From the NCBI GenBank assembly GCA_009801085.1, contig VNWV01000002.1:1798001-1862000 (forward strand): DNA of 64,000 bases. Direction: 5' to 3'. Source of the stretch: Lasiodiplodia sp. COLG20. Its lineage: Eukaryota; Ascomycota; Dothideomycetes; Botryosphaeriales; Botryosphaeriaceae. How positions within the stretch are numbered: the stretch's first letter is position 1; each line of letters begins with the position of its first letter. Position numbers and translations under genes: made by a program. Below the pieces are notes generated by a model that was given only the letters and a program-made list of their open reading frames with translations, did no database searches and was not told the origin of the DNA. Below, one piece after another: positions 32,667 through 42,879 of the stretch.

Positions 32667-33666
32667 ATGGCCGGCTTACCAGGAAATGATGCTATCTACA
32701 AGTAAGTCGTTGATGGAACTTTCTTCGCCCCACCTATGATGAAGAACTAAGCCGTCTACAGGGCCGTCGAAAGCGGCGATTACTGCGACCTGCGTCTCCG
32801 CCTCAGTGATGACACTGAACTGAAGGTTCATCGCGTCATACTCTGCACACAGTGCGAGTTTTTCGCGAACGCGATGAAACCAGGCCGCTTCTTGGTATGA
32901 TCCCTCTTGTTACTTTAAGAAAGCCATGGCTCACTCTCCTTACGTCTAGGCAAACTCGGAAGCCATCGACATGAAATACGATCCGCCCCAAGCGATCAGG
33001 CGCTTGGTGGAGTTCCTCTACACGGGTCGGTACACTGTGAAGGGACCGGAGAACTCTGATACCAATGAGCCCACGCCCCCCGCCGATGGTCTCGAATTCC
33101 CTCCCAACGAGTATGCCGAGTCCGTTCTTGATCATGCGGATGTCTACGTTGTCTCGAAGCTGTATGAGGTTCCCAAGCTCGAGGAGGAAGCTTTCAACGC
33201 CATCAAGTCGGCCCTGGAAGAGCCGAAGACTCTTGAAGTCTTCCCTCGACTTGTTCAGACCATCTATGCTAGCGTTTCTGAGGCCGCCTGCTCCGTCCAC
33301 GATGAGCTCTCTTACTATGCCCTATCGCACGCAAGTGAGCTCATCTCTGGAAACCACCTTCCAAGCATGATTCAGACTGCACCAGACCTGATGGAGAAGC
33401 TCATACGCCATCTGGTCAGCTCCAATTCCACGAAGACAGACCAGCTCCTTGCAGCAGACACCGACATCAAACGGCTACAAGGCAAGGTCCAAGGCCTGCA
33501 AGACAAAATCAAAGACCTTCGACGCTACAAGTGCCCGCATTGCAAGAAACACTTCGGCGTGGTGATGCCAGCCGGCGAGAAGTGGCTCTCATGCCTGGCT
33601 TGTCATCATCGGGTACGGACTTTAGATGACTGGAAGAATGACATGGTTTTGGAGCCATCCACATAG
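32667..33666 (+). CDS. BTB/POZ protein with coiled coil and zinc-ribbon-like tail (BTB-9)
   Basis: Exons are 32667-32701, 32762-32894 and 32950-33666, giving 294 residues. This is the clearest example of the family structure: a short first exon, phase-2 splice to KAVESGDYCDLRLRL, the BTB box HRVILCTQCEFFANAMKP, and a phase-0 splice after RFL. A coiled coil (AADTDIKRLQGKVQGLQDKI) leads to CPHC, then CLAC, then DW. It is most similar to BTB-2 on the other side of the cluster (EFPPNEYAES against ELPPNEYAEA). Predicted to be an adaptor or scaffold; partner unknown. Confidence 0.9.
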
Positions 33667-34434
33667 TTCGAAGAGGGCGGAGTTGGGTTTGGAGATAAAC
33701 TGATCCATACAGTCTGGTAGTGTGGTGGTGGAAGATGGTCAACCAAATATCAACTCAGCGATATTTGGCCGCAGCAGGCATATCAGTAGCTGCGTTGACT
33801 ACTAAATGCGCAGGAGGACTGCGCTGGATTACAAGCGGTGGTTTCCTTTCAAAAAAAAAAAAAAAGGGCAATGCCAAGACATTTTCTCAGATAGCTTCTA
33901 GCGAAAACAATCAAATCTCCTTTTCTCCTTAAACTTTGGCCTGGTGTTCGTGCATGTTATCCATTGTCCTGAGCTCGAACAATGTCTTTGTTTGGCTGAC
34001 TTCTTGAACTCGCACAAGACAAGCCACCATCAACATGACGTTCCCACGCAAAAGTGCTGCATTGGCTACGCTTTCATGCACAAGAATTTGCTGCCATCCC
34101 TCACAACCAGCGCTCCCGCCAAGAGCAGGCAGGCCGATGCAGAAAATAAAGCCACAGAGTACGCCATCCCCATGCACGTTTCGACCTACTTCACATTGGT
34201 ACTCAAGCTGCTTAACACAGCAGGAAACTACGTCTGGATGCTGGACGTCCATGCTCGCTGTGTGAAGGTCTCCGAACGTGAATTTGACACTATTTAACGA
34301 CTAGATGAAATAGTAATCATGGATTGATATTGATGAAATGCTATCTACTGCAATTTCAGACTTTGTCAAAGTGTATTACAGGGAGAGGGCAAAGGGAAAA
34401 TGTAAAGAGGAATATTTCCAGTCTGGAAAACAAC
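33667..34434. other. Intergenic, no gene seen
   Basis: An A-tract near 33849 and short ORFs only. A 117-codon plus-strand ORF at 33944 has a non-ATG start and no domain. Confidence 0.45.
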
Positions 34435-35874
34435 TCACACTGTATATTCGGATTGTCTTCTGCTTGCCAGTATCTTGATTTCAGACATTTCCGTGCCTTC
34501 ATAAAGACTTCCCTTTACCCTCTCATTCTGCCGTCTGATCTGTACGCTTTGAAGGTACGTCCAGACTATCCAGATTGAAATTGTGACCACAGTCAACGGT
34601 ATGGCAGTAGCCCAGTAGACCCCAAGTCCCGAGGCACTCAAGTTCTCCGATCCATGCCAATCAAAGAGCGGCATGGAGAAGAGCGTAGCGACAAAGGTTC
34701 CTGGAAGAAAGACCATTGTGACCACAGCCAGGGATTTCATCGCATAGGAGTCTCGTTGGCTTGCAGCCGCGACGACCTTGGAATCTCGGGCAATTTCGAG
34801 ATTTACAAGAGAATCGTATTGTGTGATGAGATTCTGCAGCTATGGCACATTGTTAGACAGCTCTCTGGGGCTACTGCTTGAGAAGAATGGAAAGTAATGA
34901 ATGAGATTATTGCTTACGGCATTCAACTGGATGTCAATCCGACGAGTGATGAGATCCGCATTGACTTGTTGCATTTTTGCCCGTTGCCGCACAAGCGAGA
35001 TATCTTTCTGAAGTTCGTCTATCTCATCTTTGTCTCGAGTGTTGTTTCCGTCATCGTTCGCTTCGGAATTGTCATCTGCAGACAGCGGGAATATTTCGGC
35101 TGTATGAACGAGGCAGAAGTTGCCAAGTTCTTGGAGTATCTCGATCTTCTTTGAAATCGAAGCCGTCTTCGTTGCGGAGCCGCTCATGCTTGCGAACAAC
35201 ACAGCCAAGTCTTCCTGCGCTGGATCTTCCGAGCGGTTGTGCCACCGATGACATCCAGTGCGGACTTCGACCTTGCTGACCTCCGTCTTGATGTCTTTCT
35301 GTGCTCGATCCACCTCGCCGCCCAACACGAGACTGGCCAAAAGGCCAATGGTCATAGGCTGGCTTAGAGGGAGCCAGCGTTCGTTGAGTAGTTCTTTGAA
35401 TACCAAGATCTGGTCTCTTCCAGCGAAACAGATTCCGCGTGTACTCTTTTTCGCAACGTCGTAGGTCCACAGCAACATCATTTTCGGATAATAGCTGAAG
35501 GCGAAGCTTTCAGATTGATCCCCTGGAGAAGCCATCGAAGAGACTTGTGCAGCCCCAGCAAAGCAAGTGCGGGAGTACTTGTAGGCGACTTCCAGACCAA
35601 AGGCGCTGATAATACTGCTTGCTGCACGGGAAGATATATTGCTCCGCTGGCTAGCTGTATCATGCTCAACCCACACCATCTGTAAGACAGAAGTGTGTGC
35701 AGAGAGCCAGTGTTCCAACTCGTCGGTGCGGAGCGTTCTGTGAGATGGGGTCTCGCGAGAGCCGCCACTACCTGGCCGTGGTATCTCGGAAACATCGATG
35801 GTATGAAAATTGCCAAATTTATGTTCTTTCCATAGCGTATTGGTACGCCCAAGGTAGTCAAATATATCAGCCAT
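34435..35874 (-). CDS. CorA-like two-TM membrane protein
   Basis: On the minus strand the exons are 35874-34918 and 34839-34435, giving 453 residues. The soluble N-terminal domain ends in a long helix (RQRAKMQQVNADLITRRIDI), then TM1 at about 353-376 (KSLAVVTMVFLPGTFVATLF) and TM2 at about 389-413. This is the layout of fungal CorA-like proteins, with the FLPGTF signature of that subgroup. The magnesium-selectivity GMN motif is not present after TM1; SMP occupies that area. Mg2+ transport is therefore not assured, and a signalling-membrane role is possible. Confidence 0.8.
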
Positions 35875-36723
35875 GATGAGGTGAATGTGAAATGCAGACT
35901 TGAAAGCGGGGTAATGTTGATATACTGCACAGCCTCCGAGTGCAATGCACCTCGTATTTTCGGAATAAAACTATACACGTGATAGTCCACCCGTGCGTAG
36001 GACAAATTCATGTATAACCATAGATTATCTTGGGAGGATGTATCGGGTGCGCAGCTGCCGTATGAATACTTATGTCAGCCTTTTTCTTGGTGATCATTTG
36101 GCATTGAGGTGGAGCAGCTTCCCACAATCGGAAGCATTACATTGCTTCGAGCCAATAAAACCCTGCTGAGTGCTGCACTGCGCGGATCATCTCGCTTGTC
36201 AAAACCAGTCATTGGTTTGATTGTGTCAATATTTGGCATTTAATGGCGAATGGTAGATGCAGATCGGGGCCGCTTTCTTTGGAGTCCGGAGCGATTCTTA
36301 TCGCGTTGCATGGCAGGCTGCACATCTCAGTGGTTCATGATATATGCAAGTATGCAGTCAGAGCGAACTGCATGACGCACATTAATGGAGCTTACGCGGA
36401 GGCACTTTTGTTCAATAAGGCGATTCCACGCTAAAGTTTGGCTGTATGCCGTTGATCCATAGGCGCTGCTTACGCTTAGCCGGCGTGAACATGTGGAGCG
36501 GCATTCGCGTGATTGCAGGGCACCAGCATAGGCATCGCTCACTAATCGCCTGAATATCAAGCCTGAATCTTCTGTCTGGCGGCGCAGATTCTTGGTGCTG
36601 CTGTCATCGTTCGAAAAGCGTTTATCCATAAATTCTGGAGCATCGCCTCGTAAAAGCTTTAGAACTGCGACTCCGAGACTTTCTCATCGGCAATAACCGA
36701 CCGAGACAAAAGGATCGACAATC
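35875..36723. other. Divergent intergenic region
   Basis: This lies between the divergent CorA-like and coiled-coil genes. No supportable gene. Confidence 0.5.
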
Positions 36724-38409
36724 ATGTCAGAAGCCCAGACAGCCCTCGTCAGCACGACAAATGTCGGCACAAAAGGTACAAACAGGGCCGCGGTCTCCAA
36801 AAACCAACGTTCATCTCAGGCAACCAAGGACCTTGTTGGGGCAGTCAAAGCATTCATCGCCAACCCGTCCTTTCAGTCCACATCTGATCTGGTAGATGAA
36901 AACGACCAACTGAGAAAGCAGCTTCGGGAGAAAGATGATCAGCTACAGCGGTGGCGCGCAGCGAATGAGGGCTGCCTGATGATGTTCCGCGAAGACAGCG
37001 CACGCCGCGATGAAGATATTGCCCAACGTGACGGCAGGATCAGGACGCTCGAGTTGGCCGTTGGTGACCACAAGAAGCAAGTCGATGCACTGCATTCAAT
37101 TGAGCAGCAGCTTTTGTCTCAGCACAGAGAAACAACCGATCTGTTGAACACTGAGAGAGGCAACAATGTAGCGGCGCAAAGACGCATTTCAGAGCTGGAG
37201 ATAACCATAGTAAACCAGCGGGGGCAGGTCAAAAATCTCAGAGAAAGGCTTGAAGCTGCCGAAGTGAACCGGAAAAATGCAGAGAGCTCATACAAGGCAC
37301 AGAGAGATATGGGTACCGAATCGAGACGGATGTTGAAGGAGACAGAGGATGAACTGAATGCCTTGAAAGGCCTGGCATATGGCCTCAAAGAAGAAGGAAG
37401 TGACCAAACGTATGCCACTTGAGAATTTGTATTTCTCTTCAGGGTGCTGACACGCATGCAGTGCCGCTCGACTATCCGATCTATGGCAACCCGCCCTCAA
37501 CTTGATGAAAGATTGCATTGGGCAGGATCTCGATGAAATTGTGCTTCAGGTATGTAGCTTTCAGGAGTACCCTGCTGTAAACCGCTAAGAAAGCTCCACA
37601 AGGACCACTATGCTTGGACCAAAATCGACAACGAGCAGTCTCCCATCGTCATTCCACGATCAAATTCATACACAGCAAAGGTCATGCGTACATCAGCCGC
37701 CATTTCCGTTCTTGGGACATCCATCTATGCGCAAATATTCCAGCCCACATATCTTCTGCCTGAGGGGAGCGGGATTCGGGAGTTACTCTTCGACCATGCG
37801 ATCACTGACCCCGACCGAGAAGCGCTGGTTCGGGGAGTGCTCCTAGCCATGTCCAGAGACAAGCAGCAGGTGTTCGCTGTTAATCGAGTCACAAACGTTG
37901 TCGACGATGTGATGGGCTACGTGCGAGATCTAGTCCCCGTCTACCAGCGCGGCGAGTTTGTCGAGAAGCTCACGCACATTGTGGCTGATATACAGACAGT
38001 GTGGGACGATGTCAAAAGCCTCAAGAGTATGGTGGAGCCAAAGTTTGACTTTTACTCCGACAACTTTGAGATCCAGTCTCTCGAGGCAAAACTGAATTTT
38101 ACGGACAGTGTAGGAGCCTACGGAGACCACGATCCTGGCGAAGGAGAGCAAGAGCTTCCGTTGTTGGTTCTCCCTGGTATGTTCAGGGTAGAAAAAGGTC
38201 ATGTAACCCAGATTACACCCGGAACCGTTCTATCGGCGTCAAGGGTAATGGAAGCAACGCAGGAAAAGGAATCACGAGCAATGGGCTCAAACCAAAGAGC
38301 GTTGACAAGCCGAAGGCGACCATCAATTCAGAGAGACAGGTTGTTGATTTCAGGAGGAAGGTATTCGAACAGGGCATCAGCGGGTGAAATACAACATTTT
38401 TTAGGATAA
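36724..38409 (+). CDS. Coiled-coil protein of unknown function
   Basis: Exons are 36724-37409, 37462-37549 and 37594-38409, giving 529 residues; introns of 52 and 44 bp are GT-AG with consistent phase. Residues of about 55-225 are strongly heptad-like (ENDQLRKQLREKDDQL, then ERLEAAEVNRKNAESSYKAQ). The C-terminal half is a helical domain of unknown family (PTYLLPEGSGIRELLFDHAI). I do not recognise the family. It sits 0.5 kb upstream of, and in the same orientation as, the receiver-domain gene. Confidence 0.75.
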
Positions 38410-38900
38410 TTCCACACGTAACAGAGTTCCTGAGGGGGGTCAGGAGAGGAATCCGCCATTAAGACGGTGTCATGCATAATACTGGGTGGCTTTCAGAGGG
38501 GTTTTACGGAACACGAGATTGACTGCCTTCGTACATATAGCCAAACCTCCTCGCTATCTAGGTATATAGGGTTTCAACGAGTTTCAAAGGGCCGCGGCGA
38601 TCGTATCGTACACCAAACAAGAGAAATACGCTGTTTTCACGTTTCACGAGAGTGGGCGTTAGAATGTGGTAGCTACCACATTGAGAGATGAGGCATTTAT
38701 GTGATTGGTAGGTCGTGCTCTTCTGAAGTTTTGTGCAACACTGGGCAGATGTAACTATGATATCACTGGCTGACTTGAGCGACTCAGCTTCCGCTTGGTC
38801 AGGTCAGCTGGGTTGACAAGGCTGAGGCTCTTGGGAAAAGCTCAGCTCCCCCGCCTTCCTGAGCCTTGACAGACGACGCAATCTTCCTCTATCTGTCACG
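38410..38900. other. Intergenic, no gene seen
   Basis: Probable promoter of the receiver-domain gene. CAGCT/GGTCAG-type short repeats are seen near 38785-38860. Confidence 0.4.
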
Positions 38901-41900
38901 ATGGCTGGCCCACAAGATGCACCCAAGCCTACATCATCTGGTTTCGGAACAGAACTCTTTCAAAAAAGTTCCAGCGCTGAGCATGATATGGACCTGTCCG
39001 AGGAGGGGAGGAAAGATGTTAGTATTTTGGTCGCCGAAGACAAGTTCGCATTCTCATACCTTTATCTGTTACTCATAGCTAATAATTGGTAAAGCATCAT
39101 CAACCAGAGGATTGCGCTGAAGATGCTGAAGCAGCAAGGGTTCTCCGCAAGTGCGGTGTGCAACGGGAAAGAGGCACTGGAATACCTGATGGCTGCCGCG
39201 AACGGCGAACATGCTGTGCCAAACATCATCCTCATGGACGTTCAGATGCCTGTGATGGATGGCTACCAGACTACACAAACGATTCGGACCCAAGTATCAT
39301 TCAGGGATCAGCCTCAAATCCGCAATATCCCGATCATCGGTGTGTCGGAATTCGAGACGGAATGTGACAGGGAGAAGTGTGTAGCATCCGGAATGGATGA
39401 CTTTCTGTCCAAACCTCTGGAGTTTGAATCGTTGGAGAAGACATTGTTCGCGTGGGCTACGGTTGGTGAGCGGGATTTGGCAACGCCGTCAAACTTCCGA
39501 CAGGCCAGGAAACACGCAGGTCGACCAAATTGTTTCCCGGGTCATGTCGGTCCATCTCAATCACGCCAAGTGCCCCCAACACCACCTTACCTTCCAGCCT
39601 TTGGGTTTCCAAACAACCTTCAGTCGCAATTCACGCCCATGGAAACACCTCGCGGCGAGACCGAATACCCTTTTCCTCATTTCGAAGCTGAACCCAGCTT
39701 CATTGGAGAAACGAGCTTTATGTTACCAAGAAGTGAAGCAATGCCTGGACCTCAATCCGAGGCCGACCAAGTTCGCGCCACGGCCAAAGCCTCTTTAGCT
39801 GGAATTTTGTCACCAGAAAGTACTCGACGGTCTACAAAGGAAAAACAAAAGCAAAAGCAAAGGGAGCTTCCGTCCACGGAAAAATTGGATTTTGATGTCG
39901 AATCGTGGTTCACCTCAGATTCTATCACTTTCAGAATCGTCTGGGACCTCGTGAAGTTCGTGGAGACACAGCTACCCTCGGCCCAAGATCTGGAGTTGGC
40001 CCTGACCGTGAGTGGTACAGAAGAGGCAGCGTTTGCAGCCACATGCGGTGACTACGTCGAACAATTCTGGCCAAAGAATGGTATGCGGGTCATTCGGACT
40101 CTCATACTCGCCATTGAGGGAGCATCAAGCAGCAAGCAGTTACATGGTCCCGGCAGCCCCGAAAATTATCAGGGTTGCACTTTCTCATTCATAGTTGGGG
40201 ACGTTTACACGACGTGCAACGCTCAAGGCCCAAGAGAAGATCTCATCCAATTGGCTCAACAGCTTCTTTGGCTCAGTGCCGTTTTCAGACTTCCAGAGGA
40301 AGGGAAAATTCTCTCCTCGAGTGCAAAGATGTTGCCATCACCCACACCCGGTGTCCTGGATATTAGCACAGACCCGACTTCTCTTCTTTCTGGAAATACA
40401 GGGACTTGCTGGTTCGGTATGTTTGAGGGATTTGTGTTGGCTGAGGGCTTCTGGGTCCCAGATCGAGAAAAAGAGCGTGGAGTTGAGGTCTCATTCGACG
40501 CAATGATCCTCCTGGGACTCATCTGGTATCCATGCAAGTGTCGTGGCAAACTGTTTCTGAAAGGAGACACAACGGCGCTTATTCCGGTATCACGTGGGCC
40601 TGCGCATTCTATCCAATGGCATTTTCTTCAAAGCGAGGATGAGGAATCTCCCATATCCTGGGATCTCATCAAAAATTGTGCCGAGCGGATGGTCGATATA
40701 TCGGACATCGAAGACTTGGCAACTCAACGAGCTTTTGTCGGTTACTTTTCCAACGCGAAGATACACCTCGGCACACGAGACTCGGGATTCCGCAACATCC
40801 AACTGTCCGGCGCGGAGTCCAATGACGAACGAAAACTCAGATTCGGAAATGAATACACCGGAAACATCGGAACCTCCGGTCTCGGCTTCCTCGGCGTAGG
40901 GATCTCCGCAAAGATGGTTGTGCATCACACGGCAAATCGAAGAATCCAAGCCGCCCAAAGCCGCATTCTCCAAAGGACCGCCAACGCCAGGCATCTGCCC
41001 ACGCTGCTGTATGATTTCGAGTCAAAGCGATCTTGGCTTGTTCCACAGCTCAGCGTGATACTTCATCTCGTGCTGGCTTGGGCATTCAATCAGGAAGACG
41101 CGAGTGAGCTTCAAGCAATGATCCCGTACGCCGATGCCGACTACGACGGCGGCGAGGCAGCATACCGTGCCATGAAGCCGGTGATGAATGCGCAACTGCC
41201 AGAAAGATTCAAGACCAATGAGACGACCAAGTTCTCACAGCTCTTGGCTGAGTTCTTCGCTTACATCACTCATATCACTGACCAGCAAATGGGATCCGAA
41301 CTCAAAGAAGACAAGGATCTCGTCGGATACGAATTCAAGAATATTGCAGAGCTACAGCAGCATGTTTGGTCCAGAAGGGCTCACATCGACGCTGAAAGCA
41401 GCGCTGGCTGGCTGAAATTGGTTGCTTCGAGGCCGGATATACCGATCCTATTCTGCAGTAACCTTACTGACCCCATAAGACCTGAGGGGCCGGAAGATGC
41501 TAGGATTTCGTCGGCTTTCACAGAAGCTGCTCGAGGACAACACTTTCTGACGGCCTCGGTCAAATGCATTGAGCACCTTTCCGAGCAATGCGGAGGCAGC
41601 GGCACATTGAAGCTATACAATGGCCTCTATTGCGTTCCTGGAGCAAGGAACAATGACGGGCAGGGAATATGCAAGGTCGACCATTCACCATGCCACCACA
41701 CTCTATTTGAAATCTCGAACCATCCACCGAAAGAGGTGCCGTCCTACCCCGATAGTGGAGCAGTCACCATCGGAAGACTCTCGTCAAAGTTGACAAAAGC
41801 CAACCAAAAGCCAACACCGCCCATTCAAAAAATCCTCAAGAAAAGCGAAACACAACTGGGAAAGAACAGCAATATACATCCAGTTGTGACACAGATCTCT

Positions 41901-42182
41901 AAGACGCGCAAGGAATTTCGGATAAGGGGGCATGTGCCACATCTACATTCGCACGGAGCACCAGCAAGTAGGATTCCGCTGGTAGTAGCCCCGAATAGGC
42001 GTGTCGAGCTGTATTCGATGTCCCCTCTCCGACTGGGTCATGGAGCCGCTTGTACTCCGCCTCCTGATCCGTATGACAGCAAAGACGCCTTCCCATTCTA
42101 TACTGGACCACAGCCTGATGGAATCCAAAGGGTAAAGGAGTCGGATGAGATGCATCCGGGATTTGGGTCCTCCCTTGCCTGA
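38901..42182 (+). CDS. Response-regulator receiver domain fused to a large unknown fungal domain
   Basis: Exon 1 is 38901-39043 and exon 2 is 39095-42182, giving 1076 residues. The splice joins VAED to NIINQRIALK, exactly recreating a receiver-domain opening. The acidic pair E46/D47, phospho-acceptor D96 (IILMDVQMPVMDG), Ser132 and Lys154 (LSKPL) are all in place, so it should accept a phosphoryl group. No histidine kinase, HPt or DNA-binding domain follows. Instead there is a Pro-rich linker and about 800 residues of unrecognised body (VEQFWPKNGMRVIRTLILAI; WPKN; GTCWFGMFEG). The donor GTTCGC is non-consensus, but the CTAAT branch and the frame agree. Confidence 0.8.
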
Positions 42183-42879
42183 AAATGAACTAAAGCAAAT
42201 GGGCCAGATTGACTCCGAGAAAGATTGGCGACTAACAGTTTGGAAGTGACTCTTCTGTTCAATGGGCACCTTCATTTGGAACATTTTCACACTCTCTGTG
42301 GGCGTACTTGAGCTTCTATTCTCTTATTTGTCTCTCATTTACTCTGCTGTATTGAAAACGTTTCTTCAACTCAATCATACAACACGCCAACTATAGCCTT
42401 AACACATCTTTGAGTCGAACAAATCAACAAGTCTTTCTACTTTATCAGTGGGCTGTAGCTTAAGTGAATAGGCTATCGATAACGTGTTCCGTCACTGATC
42501 TCTTCATCGTACATTTGGACATCCTCATGCTAAGCAGGTGCAGACAGTGAGAGGAAATGACTGCTTAATTTGTTACGTTGGCACTGTTTGTTTTATGTTA
42601 TTGACGTTGTTAGGTCCTATTCTGCGAAAATACTGTCCACCGCAACCATCTCCGCTAATGCAAGCCCAAGAGCGCATCACATCAGAACACAGCACACACA
42701 AGGAAAGCTGCACCGAAACCCAAACCCAATCTGAGCAACACACAATGACTACATACCATGCCTTGTCCACTTGCTTGAAGCTTGCCAACATTAGTAACCA
42801 TGTTGTTCCTTAACACTGGTGTTAAGCAATCTCTCACACTGGCTGAGTGTGTATTGTCAATTGTATCTATATTTCTACT
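42183..42879. other. Convergent intergenic gap
   Basis: Contains 3' flanks of two convergent genes. No supportable gene. Confidence 0.45.
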
